From positions 26,448,067 through 26,512,066 of the forward strand of contig JARWKL010000010.1 in assembly GCA_029961685.1 (NCBI GenBank): a DNA stretch of 64,000 bases. Direction: 5' to 3'. The translations under genes were made by a program, and so were the position numbers. Each line of letters opens with the position of its first letter. Position 1 is the first letter of the stretch. The notes beneath the pieces were generated by a model. The model saw only the letters and a program-made list of their open reading frames with translations, was not told the origin of the DNA and ran no database searches. Of the stretch, positions 42,472-53,621 are shown one piece after another. This DNA is from Aristolochia californica. Lineage: Eukaryota > Streptophyta > Magnoliopsida > Piperales > Aristolochiaceae.

Positions 42472-43392
42472 TTGATCCCAGATCCTCCCAAAGAATATTT
42501 TAGACTTAGAACAACAAGCCAAAATTCTCTCTCTAAAATCCACATCCATGAGGAAAGTTTGGAAGAAAAATAAAAGAAGTAAATCAAGAAATTTTCTCCC
42601 ATTCCTCTCATTCAATGCCACTATTGCAATGAAATGGGTCACTATGCCCACCTTTGCAAAGTTAAGAATACAAATGGCATAAAAAAATGGGAACCCAAAA
42701 CAATCAAAAATTTTGTGGTAACCCAAAAGAACATGGGAAAATAAATATGGAAGCCCAAATCATCTAGTTCTTCAAATGTTATCCCAAATGAACCCAACTT
42801 AAAATCGATTTCTTAGGATTAAATCTTTGGTGGTGTGGGTGTCTCTGAGCCAAGGCACCGGAATATGTATGGATTTTGGATAGCTATTGCTCAAAGCACA
42901 TGACCGGTGACAAGAAGAAGTTCTTTGAACTCATTCCAAAGATGGAGGTCATAACATTTGGAGACAATAACAAAGGTAACATCAAAGAAATTGATAAAAT
43001 CGGTACCTCAACTTCTGTCATATTTGATGTGTATTAGGTAGAAGGGTTGATGCATGATTTACTCAGAATTAGTCAATTTTGTGGGAAAGTACACAGTTTC
43101 TTTTAAAAATGACAAATGCTTAGTAAATAATGAAAATGATGAACTAGTTTTAGAGGGACATAGAAATAGGAATCTCAACGAAGTGTACATAGTAAATTTG
43201 ACCTCAACTAGTGCCATTTGTTTGGGTGTGAAAATCAATGAATCTTGGTTATGCATAAGAGACTAGGACATATAGGAATAGATTCCATGAACAAATTAGT
43301 GTAGGAAAACCTACTGAGAAGACTACCGTATAAAACAACATTAAGAGAGAATTGTTTTGAAGTTTGCCATCTTGGAAAGCAACATAAAACTT
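42472..43392 (+). pseudogene. SIRE-like gag end, protease and integrase start
   Basis: CHYCNEMGHYAHLC is a second CCHC knuckle. The protease region WILDSYCSKHMTGDKK (about 42866-42915) has DSY where DSG is needed, so the catalytic loop is damaged. MEVITFGDNNKGN and a stop at 43036 follow. Integrase pre-domain pieces include RLGHIGIDSMNKLV and ENCFEVCHLGKQHKT (43260-43392). It is cut after K-T by the LARD-like insertion and resumes at 45093. Confidence 0.8.
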
Positions 43393-43534
43393 TGTTGGAA
43401 GATAGGGCCCAAGCCCACAATACCAAAGAAGGCCCACATATCTAACAGTATTATAAGATGGGCCACACGATCAAAGAAGGCTCACAAGATGGGCCCAAGC
43501 ACATAAGAAGTAGGACCCACAATGATTACCATGA
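43393..43534 (+). repeat. 5' LTR remnant of second LARD-like element
   Basis: TGTTGGAAGATAGGGCCC to GATTACCATGA matches the beginning of 44679-45092. The sequence then departs at a deletion joint. Confidence 0.85.
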
Positions 43535-44220
43535 AGTTAGTTCGGCAAGATGACTGAAACCGAAATATATCAGATTTTTTATCTTCTGATAATTATATTT
43601 TATGAAGTTAAGCTATACATGTATGAAAGGTATTTCAGTCTACTTTCAAAAGGAGAAAATTTTATTTCAATCTAATCTATATTTAAAGATATATTCTCAT
43701 TGGAAGAATCAAAGGTCATGCTGGTATACTGTTGTATTGAAAAATCCGAATTTATGCCCATTATTTTGCGTCACTTTTTGAGTTGATATATCAGAAAATA
43801 TCTCACTTCTCCCTGATTTGAGGTCTTATTTATACATCTCTATTATTTGGGTTTATGGCTACATATATGATATTTGGTTTAAGCTAGGATCACTGCCATT
43901 ACCTCTCAGTTTGAGGGGGAGAACTAGAAGTACAAGAAAGAAGTATTTTATTCCATATGTTGTAGATAAGTTTATGTGACCAAAATATTCAAGAAAATGG
44001 GAGCACAAAAGATGAAGCTTCTGCATCTAAGAAAAAATATTTATATCGGATTATAATTATTTCATGTGTCCTTCTACAAGGTTTATTATTTTGGTTCGTG
44101 TTATATGAGTTGGAAGATGGTCGTGTTATATTCGGCTGCAACTATTATGTCTCTTTGGGGACATTATTATTGAAGAAGAGGTGGCCTCAAATCATAATTT
44201 ATTTTACCCCGTCAAAAAAG

Positions 44221-44385
44221 TATCACGGTTGGGAAACCATGACGGAGGATACCCTATAAAAAAATATAACAATTGGGAAACCATGATGGGCCCTATAAAA
44301 AAATATACATCATGGTTGGAAAACCATGATGGGCCCTACAAAAAAATATCACGGTTGGGAGTCCTTGACGGAGGAATTTATTATT
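44221..44385 (+). repeat. Tandem repeat, four units of about 38-46 bp
   Basis: Units share TTGGGAAACCATGA followed by C/TGGAGGA or TGGGCCCTA and a CTATAAAAAAATAT spacer, at about 44221, 44268, 44306 and 44348. The first and last units are CACGGTTGGG type; the middle two are diverged. Confidence 0.75.
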
Positions 44386-44678
44386 ATATTGATGTTACTT
44401 CCCCCCATTAATATCATATAGTACTACTTTACCACTTGAGAGTCGTTGTCCTGTGGAGGGACACGATGGTGGAGATAGACACTTAAGAGCAATGTCTTAG
44501 TGGCTAGCAATGATTTACTCTCAATGATATTATACCAGCTAGACCTCATGAATGAGAGCACTAGCGTGAGAGGGAGTTTTGGAAGCTCTACCACATTATA
44601 CAAAAAAAAAGATTCTATATATCATTTGCAGCAAGCTGGGGGTTATTGATTGTCTCTCACCCCCAGCTTGAGGGGGAG

Positions 44679-45092
44679 TGTAGGAAGATAGGGCCCAAGC
44701 CCACACAACCAAAGAAGACCCACATATCTAAGAATTATAAGATGGGCCACATGACCAAAGAAGGCCCACAAGATGGGCCCAAACACATAAGAAGTAGGAC
44801 CCACAATGATTACCATGAGCTGGCATCCTTATCACATCAGTTGGAAGATCAAGAATAACTCACAAAAGTATTTTTATCTTAAGGTCATGACCAAGAAGAG
44901 TTTTAGTTTGAGTTATGTTTGTCTTTTATCTATATTGAGTTATTTAATTAAGCGTTAGAGTTTGGGTGTAATTGGGACAAAGGTAGTTTTATTGTAATAG
45001 GACTCTACTACCTTCCTCTATTATAAATAGAGGTTCATGTACTTAGATTATAACAACTCAATGAAGTATTTTCCTTTTCCATAAATTCAACA
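44679..45092 (+). repeat. 3' LTR of second LARD-like element
   Basis: It starts TGTAGGAAGATAGGGCCC (TG kept, third base changed) after the purine tract and ends AAATTCAACA. A TATA box TATAAATA lies at 45022-45029. The same LTR occurs alone at 58518-58914. Confidence 0.87.
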
Positions 45093-45575
45093 AACTTTAA
45101 ATCTATGAGCATAGTTTCAACCTTTTCCTCTTCAAATAATTCACATGGACTTAGTTGGACGTACTCGAACCTTAAGCCTAAATGGGAAGTGTCTAAGTCT
45201 AGTGGTGGTCGATGACTATTCAAGGTTCACATGGGTAGGTATCCTAGCTCATACGGATGATGTTTTTCCAGACTTTCACCAAACTATGAGAAAAGTTCAA
45301 AAGTAGCAAGGTTACAACATTGTCAAAATTAGTAGTGAGCATGGATGGTATTTTGAAAATTCACACTTCGAGGAATATTGCACATAAAATGGTATAGACC
45401 ATAAATTTGTCAAACTCCTCAATAAAATAATGTTGTTGAGAAAAGAAACCGAACATTAATTGAAATGGATAAAGCTTTGCTTCAAGAATATAACATGCCA
45501 CATAGGTTTTGGGCCGACGCTATAAACACCGCATGCTACATCATTAGCTGGTTCAGCATAAGGCCACTTCACAAC
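45093..45575 (+). pseudogene. SIRE-like integrase core
   Basis: The first bases are the LARD-like TSD. HMDLVGRTRTLSLNGK, VVVDDYSRFTWVGIL (first catalytic Asp region), SSEHGWYFENSHF (Asp position now Glu in SEHG, expected SDHG), NGIDHKF and MPHRFWADAINTACYI follow. Several stops. It is cut at PLHN by the solo LTR at 45576; bases 45571-45575 (ACAAC) are its TSD. Confidence 0.8.
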
Positions 45576-45954
45576 TATTGGAAGATGGGCTCAAGATCAC
45601 AAGCTCAAGGATAGTAAGCCCACACATCTAAGTGATGGCATATGGGTAAAATAGGATACTTTCCATAAATATGGCATAAAGGTGTAAATACTTGTTCATT
45701 TTATGTCTCTTCTTTTATCAAGTTGTATCCCTAAGCGCATTGTAAAGCTATAAATAAAGGCATTGGCTAAGAGGTAGAGCATTGAAGCTCTCCCCTCTTT
45801 TCTCAAGAAATGCGTCCAGCCTCCCTCCTCTCTTGGTCGGCACACCTTCTTCTCCCTTAATCCAAACTCTCTCAATCTCCTTCTCCTTCTCCTTCTCCTC
45901 TCCTTTCTCTCATCTTCGTTGATCTAAAGTCCACATGGGATCCTAAATTCTACA
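45576..45954 (+). repeat. Solo LTR of the copia 3 family in SIRE integrase
   Basis: Perfect TSD ACAAC (45571-45575, 45955-45959). Plus-strand reading TATTGGAAGATGGGCTC to CCTAAATTCTACA is the reverse of the copia 3 LTRs as they lie here; TG has become TA. 379 bp, with CT-rich tract CCTTCTCCTTCTCC (about 45881-45897). Confidence 0.87.
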
Positions 45955-46069
45955 ACAACAAAACTTCATACAAGTTTATACAGGCACCCTTCTAAACATT
46001 ACTTATTTTAGAACCTTTGGATGTAAAATGTTCATACTTAAAGAACCAAAGGAAAGAAATAGGGAAGTT
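45955..46069 (+). pseudogene. SIRE-like integrase C-terminal piece
   Basis: KTSYKFIQAPF then LEPLDVKCSYLKNQRKE-type sequence and GKF up to the gypsy 3 insertion. The frame continues after the gypsy at 57198 with DSKADIGIFVGYSTHKKTYRI. AAGTT (46065-46069) is the gypsy TSD. Confidence 0.78.
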
Positions 46070-46673
46070 TTTTATTGTCCCTAGCCATGGATCTAGTAAC
46101 TCGGCGTGGGAGTGGTGAATCCAGAGTGAGAAAACCGAGTTCAGCACTGGTAGGTGCTGCTGCTCTCAGTAAGAGGTATAGGAACCTGTTATGGAACTCG
46201 GAAAATGAAGATTTCAAGGCCCCCTTGCTGGTCTCGGATGAGAGGGTGAGAACCCTCTTGTTCTTCATGGAAAGAGAGGGTTTTTATCCTCTGGTGGTTC
46301 ACGAAAAATCAGAATAGGAGCCTCCTCTCTCTCGGTAATGTTGAAGAGAACAATAGAGATAAAAAAGGGTAGAAGAGAATTCAGATTCAAGAGGGAACCT
46401 GGACCTAGAGCTCGTCAAGGAGAACTCTTAAACCCTGTTTAACCTAAAAATCAATACTTTCCTTCTCTTCATTCCTTTACCCTCTAAATAGGGTTTGACG
46501 CACTTAGAGTTTAGGGTTTCATAATTACATTACTGCCCCTATGGCATGTAGCCTTAAATACTTAATGAAAAATATACTTAAAATAAATATAAAATATGAA
46601 CGTAAAAACAATTAACTCAGTGAGTCAGTGGTGCCTCCTTTGGGTGACTTGGTTAGCTATTGAGTCCACAACA
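46070..46673 (-). repeat. 3' LTR of gypsy 3
   Basis: Minus reading TGTTGTGGACTCAATAGC to GGCTAGGGACAATAAAA, 604 bp. The end in a T-run on the plus strand makes the inner border uncertain by a few bases. The 3' part encodes VTRSMARDNK in the minus frame. Confidence 0.82.
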
Positions 46674-46679
46674 TTTGGC

Positions 46680-46717
<38 letters not shown>
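46674..46717 (-). promoter_or_regulatory. Polypurine tract with G37 run (minus strand), gypsy 3
   Basis: 37 consecutive C on the plus strand (46681-46717), i.e. G on the element strand, then TGCCAAA before the LTR. Longest homopolymer in the window. Confidence 0.78.
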
Positions 46718-48238
46718 TGGTGAAAGAGCTTGTCCTCAAGCACGTAAGTTGGGTAGACCTGCTTGAAGTTGTCCAACTATTCCCATGTAGAAGCTGCTAG
46801 TTCGATGTCCTTCCATTGTACTAGAATCTTCCACTGATCATGAATAAGGCGGGCACACAATACCGTGGCTAGAGTAAGAATAACCCGTCCATTGTCCACC
46901 GGAGGAAGGGACGGGGAGGAAGGAGGGGGTGAGCCTTGAAAGGGTTTAAGTAGGGAGACATGAAACACATCATGAAGTTTGACCGTGGTGGGAAGTTTTA
47001 GTTGATAGGAGACCGACCCCACGATATAGAGAAGCTAAGGAGGATCTCGTCCATATAGAACACTGAAGGGAGTAGACTACAAGGCTATGTGGAAGGAAGT
47101 GTTGTAACAATATTCAGCCCACGATAGCCATTGAACCCAGTTTTTAGGATGATCACCCACAAGGCATCGGAGATACATTTCCACGGTGAGGTTAACCACC
47201 TCTGTTTGGCCGTCTATTTGAGGATGATAGGACGTTGAGAATTTCAGCTTGGTGCCGCATAGACGAAAAAGTTTCCACCAAAAAGTGCTGGTAAAGACCA
47301 CATCATGATCACTGGCAATCGATTCTGGAATGCCATGTAAATGAACGATATGCTCGAGGAAAATTTGTGCCACTGATGTAGTATATGGGTGTGCCATGGG
47401 AATAAAGTGAGCATACTTGGAGAACCTATCCCCCACCACAAATAGTACCAATTTGCCAAAAGACTGTGGCTGACCTTAGATGAAATCCATAGATATATCG
47501 GCCCACACTTGTGTAGGAAGTGCGAGAGGCTGCAGAAGTCTCGCTGCACTTAAGTGTTCAGCGTTGTTACGTTGACAAACCGGATAGGATGTGACATAGG
47601 GTACAATGGAGGTCTTCATGGCCTGCCAATAGAAATGCGCTCAAATGCGATACAATGTTTTATGTATGCCTTCATGAGTGTTGTCATGGTATGCCGAGAG
47701 GATGGCTTAAACCAAGTCTGAAGTGTGCGGTACATATAGACACAATTTGTAGTAAATAAGAGAATCTTGAATGGACCATCGCGAGTCTAGTGCCCCCTCT
47801 ATAATTTTTGTATGCAGATTTTGGAAGACCAGATTGATTGTATTTTCCTCCTTTACCATGTCTAAGACAAGAAGACAAGGTTGGCTGATGGCATAGAGAA
47901 GCAGTGGATTCTCCAAACATTATGACAAGGTATCGACCACCTTGTATAACCGCCCAACCCGGTATTCCACTGTAAAGTGGAGCTCCATCAATTTACTAAT
48001 CCTTTGTTGTTGAGGAGAAGTCGTGAGGCACTGCTCCAGAAAATATTTAAGACTGTAATGATCAATGCGAATGAGAAATGCACAACCCCATCAGTAAGAT
48101 CACCAATGTTGGATAGATTTGGTCAACCTGATTAACTCGCGTTCATATGCTGCCAATTTGTGATGCCGTTCTACCAATTTTCAACTGAAATATGCAGTAC
48201 GACCCCAATGCCCCCACCGGATGTGTCACTCTCGACTT
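46718..48238 (-). pseudogene. gypsy 3 RNase H end, integrase and chromodomain-like tail
   Basis: Minus strand from 48238: a damaged RNase H start (SDTSGGGIGVVLH-like in a broken frame), then integrase VGDRFSKYAHFIPMAHPY, GIPESIASDHDVVFTSTFW, HPQIDGQTEVVN and YNTSFH (47451-47077). A deletion of roughly 230 bp joins LYGRDPP to GSVSYQLKLPTTVK. VKLHDVFHVSLLKPF and WKILVQWKDIELAASTWE end the protein. Stops occur throughout. Confidence 0.8.
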
Positions 48239-48629
48239 TTTAGAATTTAGGATCTCATGAAAGGAACTTTAGATCAACAAGAAAGAAGAAGAAGAAGAAG
48301 AGAGAAGGAGAAGAGAAGAAGAAGAATGTGGAAGAAGAGAGTTTGGATTAAGGGAGAAGAGGGTTGCGTCAAAAAGAAAAATGAGGGCTGGACGAATTTG
48401 TGGAAAGAGATGAGAGTGTTTCAATGCCCTACCTCTTAGCCAATGCCTTTATTTATAGTTTTACAATACCCTTAGGGATACAACTTGATAAAACAAAAGA
48501 CATAAAAGGAACACATATTTACACTTCTAAGCCATCTTTATGGAAAGTACCATATTTTACACATATGCCACTCCTTTGACGTGTGGGCTTCTTGTCTTGA
48601 GCTCGTGGGCTTGAGCTCATCTTCCAACA
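48239..48629 (-). repeat. 3' LTR of copia 3
   Basis: Plus reading TTTAGAATTTAGGATCTC (expected TGTAGAATT) to CATCTTCCAACA. The minus-strand TATA box TATTTATA is at 48450-48457. Confidence 0.88.
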
Positions 48630-48636
48630 CTCCCCC

Positions 48637-49149
48637 TCAAGTTGAAGAAGAAAATACATCATAAATACCTAGCTTGCCACATATAAACGATAGGATTTTA
48701 AATGTAACGGGTTTAGTGAGAATATCAGCTACTTGCTCTTGAGATGACACATGTTTGAGAGAGATTATTTCTGCTGGAAACTTCTCCCGTATAAAATGAC
48801 AATCCACCTCAATATGTTTAGTTCTTTCATGAAAAACTGGATTTGAAATGATTTGAATGGCTGCTTGATTATCACAATGCAGATTCATGGACCCCTTTTT
48901 ATAAAATCCTAGTTCGGTAAGAAGGGTCCTAATCCATAAAAGCTCACTGACGGTATGGGCCATAGCTCTGTATTCTGCTTCGGCGCTAGATCTTGCAACC
49001 ACATTTTGCTTCTTACTTTTCCATGTAACCAAGTTTCCCCCAACCAGAGTACAATTTCCTGATGTAGATTTTCTATCATCAAGAGATCCAACCCAATCTG
49101 CATCTGAGAAGCCTTCTATGTTGAAGTGCCCATGATTTTTATACAGCAA
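48637..49149 (-). pseudogene. copia 3 RNase H
   Basis: 170 open codons: [90 protein letters not shown] and EQVADILTKPVTF. The catalytic SDADW, E (AEAEY), D (CDN) and ADILTKP motifs are all present, so this domain is intact, although the polyprotein upstream is broken near 49190. RNase H removes the RNA template during reverse transcription. The ORF ends YDVFSSST 8 nt before the LTR. Confidence 0.88.
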
Positions 49150-49189
49150 TCCTCTTCCTGGAGCTCCTTTTAGATAATGTAATATTCTC

Positions 49190-50123
49190 TCTAAAGCCTA
49201 CCAGTGGGTAATTTGTGGTTTGTGCATGAATGGACTCACCACACTTACAACATATGATATGTCTGGCCTAGTTACCGTGAGATAAATCAATTTTCCCACG
49301 AGTCTTTGATATTTGCCAATATCAATATCTTCTTCATTTGTGACACATAATTTTACATTTTTATCCATAGGTGTGTCAACTGGTCTACAACCCTTCATTC
49401 TTGTTTCTTCAAGGTGATCCAAGACATATTTCCTTTGAGACAATATTATCCCATGTTTGGATTGAAGAACTTCTATACCCAAAAAATATTTAAGCATACC
49501 AAGGTCTTTAGTCTTGAATTCCTGACATATCATCTGTTTCACCTCTTGTATGCTCAAAGCATCATCACCGGTTAAGATAATATCATCCACGTATACAGCC
49601 AATAATGTTTTCCCTTTGACCGTATCTTTATAATATATGGAATGATCAACTGAGCCCCGATGAAAACCAAACCGTAGGAGTGTTTGACTAAATTTATCAA
49701 ACCAAGCCCGAAGGGACCGCTTAAGCCCATATAAAGACTTTTTTAATCGGCATACTAACTCCTCCTCAACCACATAACTAGGTGGTTGAACCATATAAAT
49801 TTCCTCACTGATATCACCATTTAAAAAAGCATTTTTAACATCCAACTGATAGATGGGCCATGAGGAGTTAGCAACAATAGATAAGATGATGCGTACCAAA
49901 TTCAATTTTGCAACATGAGAGAGGTCTCCTCATAATCTACCCCATAGCACTGTGGATAGCCCTTAGAGACCAGTCGAGATTTAAGACAAGCAACCGATCC
50001 ATCTGGATTATGTTTCACCGAAAAAACCCATTGACAACCAACCGGTCTTTTACCTTTGGGGAGTGATGTTAAGTACCAGGTTTGGTTTTTGTATAAAGAG
50101 TGCATTTCTTCATCCATAGCCAC
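49190..50123 (-). pseudogene. copia 3 reverse transcriptase
   Basis: The first part, AMDEEMHSLYKNQTWYL to SKGYPQCYGVDYEE (50123-49930), shifts frame near 49905. Then MNLVRIILSIVANSSWPIYQ, LDVKNAFLNGDISEEIYM, KSLYGLKRSLRAWFDKF, the catalytic AVYVDDIILTGDD (about 49610-49575), KDLGMLKYFLGIEVLQ and YQRLVGKLIYLTVTRPD. 235 codons remain open. The stop at 49198 separates it from RNase H. Reverse transcription occurs in cytoplasmic particles; YVDD is intact. Confidence 0.88.
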
Positions 50124-50159
50124 CTTCCATCCTGGATGTCTCAGGGCCTCCTGATATGA

Positions 50160-51310
50160 CTACGGAATGGAAGTAGAAGAAAAGGACGCAAGAAACTGAA
50201 AACACTCGAAAAACAAGCGATGGTGAGACATAAAATTTGAAATAGGATGCAAAGTAGTACAGGAGCGACGTTCTTTTCTTAAAGCAATAGGTCGAGTATC
50301 AAATTCAGGTCCATACATAGGAGGAGAAGGACTTACATCGGGTGGATCCGACAACTCCACAAGTGAAGGTACGACTGGTGCATCAGGGGATGGATCCACT
50401 TCAAGATTGAACGGCACAAGCGGACAAGGAGTAGTAGAAGGACAAGTCTATCCTGGAGGAGCATCATGGGAGGAGTAGAAGGGAGTGTCCTCAAACAAAG
50501 TCACATCACTAGAGATAAACATCCTCCAGAGGGTAGGATTGTAACAGACATAACCTTTTTGGGTGCAAGAGTATCCCAAAAAAATGCACTTCATAGACCG
50601 AGGATCAAGTTTATTTTTATGTGGAGATGTAACATGAACAAAACACGTACATCCAAACACTTTCAAAGGAAGAGAAAAAGGATCTTCACCATTAAATAAC
50701 ACAGAGTAAGGAGTTTTATGATGAAGGACTGATGAAGGTAACCTATTAATGAGAAAGCATGTTGTAAGTATAGCCTGAGGCCAATAGAAATAGGGTACCT
50801 TCATGGAGTAGAGGAGGCCCCGAGCAACTTCAAGAAGATGACGATTCTTCCTTTCAGTAACACCATTTTGTTGAGTATAGGCACATGATGTTTGATGAAT
50901 AAGCCCATTACTCTCACAAAATGATTTGAAGTCATGAGACATGTATTCCTTAGCATTATCAGATCTAAGGGTTTGAATTTTCTTCCCAAATTGTGTCAAG
51001 ACCATAGCATGAAAATTTTTAAACAAAGGAAGAATTTTGGACCGCTCTTTAAATAGATATAACCAAGTCATTCGAGTAAAATCATCAAAAAAATGACAAA
51101 ATATTTAACTTGGGAAATATTTGAGACACATAAAGGACCCCATACATCAGAATATATTAGCTCAAACGGAGCAGTACTTGTAGTTGTAAGATGAGGAGAA
51201 TATGTACTCCTGACATGTTTACTTAATTGACAAACCTCACAACTGATAGTAGAAAGTCCTTTTAAATATGGAACCAAAGAACAAAGTGAAGGGGTAGACG
51301 GATGACCAAG
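50160..51310 (-). pseudogene. copia 3 integrase
   Basis: The zinc part HNRLGHPSTPSL with SCEVCQLSKH ends the previous ORF and starts here (about 51330-51215). The core has ELIYSDVWGPLCV (first Asp), a frameshift near 51085, TQFGKKIQTLRSDNAKEYMS (second Asp) and YTQQNGVTERKNRHL (Glu). RSMKCIFLGYSCTQKGYVCY and the linker to RT follow. The Glu box has lost one residue (TPQQNG reduced to TQQNG). It would insert cDNA into host chromosomes. Confidence 0.85.
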
Positions 51311-51787
51311 TCGGTTGTGTCAAAGTTGGGCCTCAGATGTAGTGGATGATAATGCATCTAATGGTGGAAGAATGTAGTAAAAACCCCCCTTTTCATGGCC
51401 GCCACCAATCACCCGCTTCGTAGTGAGATCCTGAAAGACACAAGGATGGATAGAGCAATTTAATTGTTTGGTCAATTGGCTAACCGAGAGAAAATTTAAA
51501 GGAAATTGAGGAACAAACAAAACATCTTGAAGGGGAATAGATGAAGTAACAGAGGAGGAACCTTTGTCATGGACCTTGGTTTGGGTACCATCCGCAATAG
51601 TAACGAATTTATGAGGATAACAAGGAGATAAGGACTGCAACAAGTGTTTGTTACCTGATAGATGTTCGGAGGCCCCAGAGTCGATGATCCAAGAGGAAGA
51701 GGAAGAAGAGGAAGAAAGCATACCTGAGGCAATAGTAGTGGGAGCAGTAGATGATGAGGGAATAAATGATTCCATGAAGGACTTCAT
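51311..51787 (-). pseudogene. copia 3 protease
   Basis: 155 codons: a serine-rich leader, then WIIDSGASEHLSGNKHLL with intact DSGA, TIADGTQTKVHDKG, LQDVLFVPQFPLNFLSVSQL, CVFQDLTTKRVIGGG and GFYYILPP. This is a retroviral-type aspartic protease that would cut the polyprotein. A stop precedes it at 51788 and another follows at 51320 (Trp of LWHNRLGH). Confidence 0.85.
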
Positions 51788-52747
51788 TTTCTAAAATGCA
51801 GCATAGTCCTCAGCCATAAGAGTCACATTTTCGGATGATGATTCAGCCTTATCTTCATTTTTCTCAAAGTTAACTGAGATTGGGTTAGTTGTGGCCCAGT
51901 CAGGCTTGCCATGAAGTTTCCAGTATGATGCCACAAGGTGGTGCTCACGGCCACAATAAGTACAAAGATGAGGCTCAGTATGGAAAGAATTTTGACCCGT
52001 TCTACCACCTCTATTATTAGCCCCTCTCATAGTTTGACCCCCTCTCATATTTCTGCCCCGTCCTCGAGATGAGGAAGATGTTCCCTGATTGCCAGAGAAC
52101 ATCGCCGATGGAGCATCAACAGGAGAAGGAGGGGATGTATTTGGTATCCTAAGTAATGTAGCACTAATATCATCAAAGGATGGAAGAGTAGAAGAACTTA
52201 GAAGTTGAGTTTTGGCCACCTCAAGGTATGGTTTAATATTCAATAAGCAAATGGCAGTTGCCAAAGCTTCTCTTTGTCATTCTTGAACGGCAATATCAGT
52301 GGAATATGGCTGAGCTAGTTTCCATTCTTGAAGAAGACTGCGAAACCGCGCCAAAAATTCGTGAATATAATCTCCATGTTTTGTATGCAACATGTTTTGT
52401 AAGACATCATATATTTTTTGTAATGAAACAGTACTTGAATAAAGCTTGGCACAAGTGTCCCATATGTTCTTGGCGGTTTCCAAGTGGACCACATTATTGG
52501 CCACCTGCTCTTCCATGATATTAATGAGCCAACTTATCACCATGTTATCATCCTTAACTCACTTGTGGTAGGACACATCTTCTTCATCAATCGGGGGAGG
52601 AAAGTTAACAACATGGCTCAAGAGGTCACGAGTAATAAGAACGCTCCGAACTGATTGTGACCAGCTCATGTAATTGGAGAGACCTCTAAGTGGAATTGTA
52701 GTAATATGGAGTATATCACTCTTATTACTATTGTATCCAATCTCCAT
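51788..52747 (-). pseudogene. copia 3 gag
   Basis: ATG 52747 MEIGYNSNKSDILHITTIPL, LSNYMSWSQSVRSVLI, a stop at 52559, EEQVANNVVHLETAKNIWD, HGDYIHEFLARFRSLLQEWK (UBN2), a stop near 52274, then LLNIKPYLEVAKTQLL, an Arg/Gly-rich RGRGRNMRGG segment and a zinc knuckle LCTYCGREHHLVASYWKLHG, in which the third Cys is Tyr. It would form the particle. Confidence 0.85.
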
Positions 52748-53609
52748 GATGAGGCAAGTAAAATATGGAGGTCAAGGGAAAAGGCCTTCTTCAAAGAACA
52801 ATTACTCTATGTAATTTGAAGAACCCGTAGACCAAATCACTCACCAACAAAAGAGAACAAGAACCAATTTCTTTCACAAGAGCAAGCACCAAATTATCAA
52901 CAAATTTGTGCTTTAGAAAGGGATAATAACATCCAGCCATCACTCAACTTCTCTTGTATTCATAAGAACAAAGAGAAGAAAGTAGATGCAACCGATTACT
53001 CCTTAATCCAAACTCCAACACAAACGAGCAATAGAAAAAAATTTAGAGAAGATTTAATGACAAACCAAGACACTTGGAAGATATTTATCTTCAGCTCATG
53101 GGAGACTTCAATGTAAGAAAAAATTCAATTGTTGAAGTTAAAAAAAAAACGGAACTACAAAGGGTAAATGGTTGTTGGCATTTCATCAAACATATAATGG
53201 GCATCCAACAACATAACACAAACCCATGAGCAACCTAAAGTAGGAGAAGATACAACAACATGTGCTGGAATTCACCCATCTTAATTGAATTTTACCCATC
53301 AATCTTAATAAGATGCAAACAGCAAATGATCTTGATCACTCTTGTAATTGATTTACAAGGAGTCAAGATTATAACATCAATTTAGTCATAGAAATAAATC
53401 TTTACAACATATAAAGATTTATCTTGACTTGATGTGACTCAAAATTCAAGAAGTAAAGAAAAACAGTAAAAAGGAGTATGTAAATAAGAAAAGGAAACAA
53501 AAAAAAACGTAAATAAGAAGATGATGAACTTATCTCTTTATGACTGAACTCCTTTTACAACTTCTTGAATAGATTTCATAATACTCCATGAAGAGATCCT
53601 AAACTCCTT
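52748..53609 (-). other. copia 3 5' untranslated leader
   Basis: About 860 nt between the primer site and the gag ATG, AT-rich, without coding motifs. Unusually long relative to copia 2 (about 480 nt). Confidence 0.65.
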
Positions 53610-53621
53610 GCTCTGATACCA
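53610..53621 (-). promoter_or_regulatory. Primer-binding site (tRNA-iMet), copia 3
   Basis: TGGTATCAGAGC on the minus strand, directly adjacent to the LTR end (TTCTACA). Perfect match. Confidence 0.9.

Larger units (their letters stand above)
43393..45092 (+). mobile_element. Second LARD-like non-autonomous LTR element
   Basis: Perfect TSD AACTT (43388-43392, 45093-45097). The 3' LTR (44679-45092, 414 bp) is complete; the 5' LTR is reduced to its first about 142 bp (43393-43534), so the rest of it and the primer site are deleted. The internal 1.1 kb has no coding motif. It includes a purine tract (TTGAGGGGGAG, 44668-44678), a second similar tract near 43911-43921, and a tandem repeat at 44221-44385. 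Short motifs are shared with the 29810-39017 element. Confidence 0.85.

Noticed and set aside
46681..46717. C37 run as a telomeric or centromeric signal
   Set aside because: It sits at the polypurine tract of a gypsy element, as in the related elements at 12738 and 27196.
48257..48439. Arg/Lys/Glu-rich ORF (also at 53640-53822)
   Set aside because: It lies in GAAGAA-rich LTR DNA on the strand opposite to the element; presence in both LTRs reflects LTR identity, not a gene.
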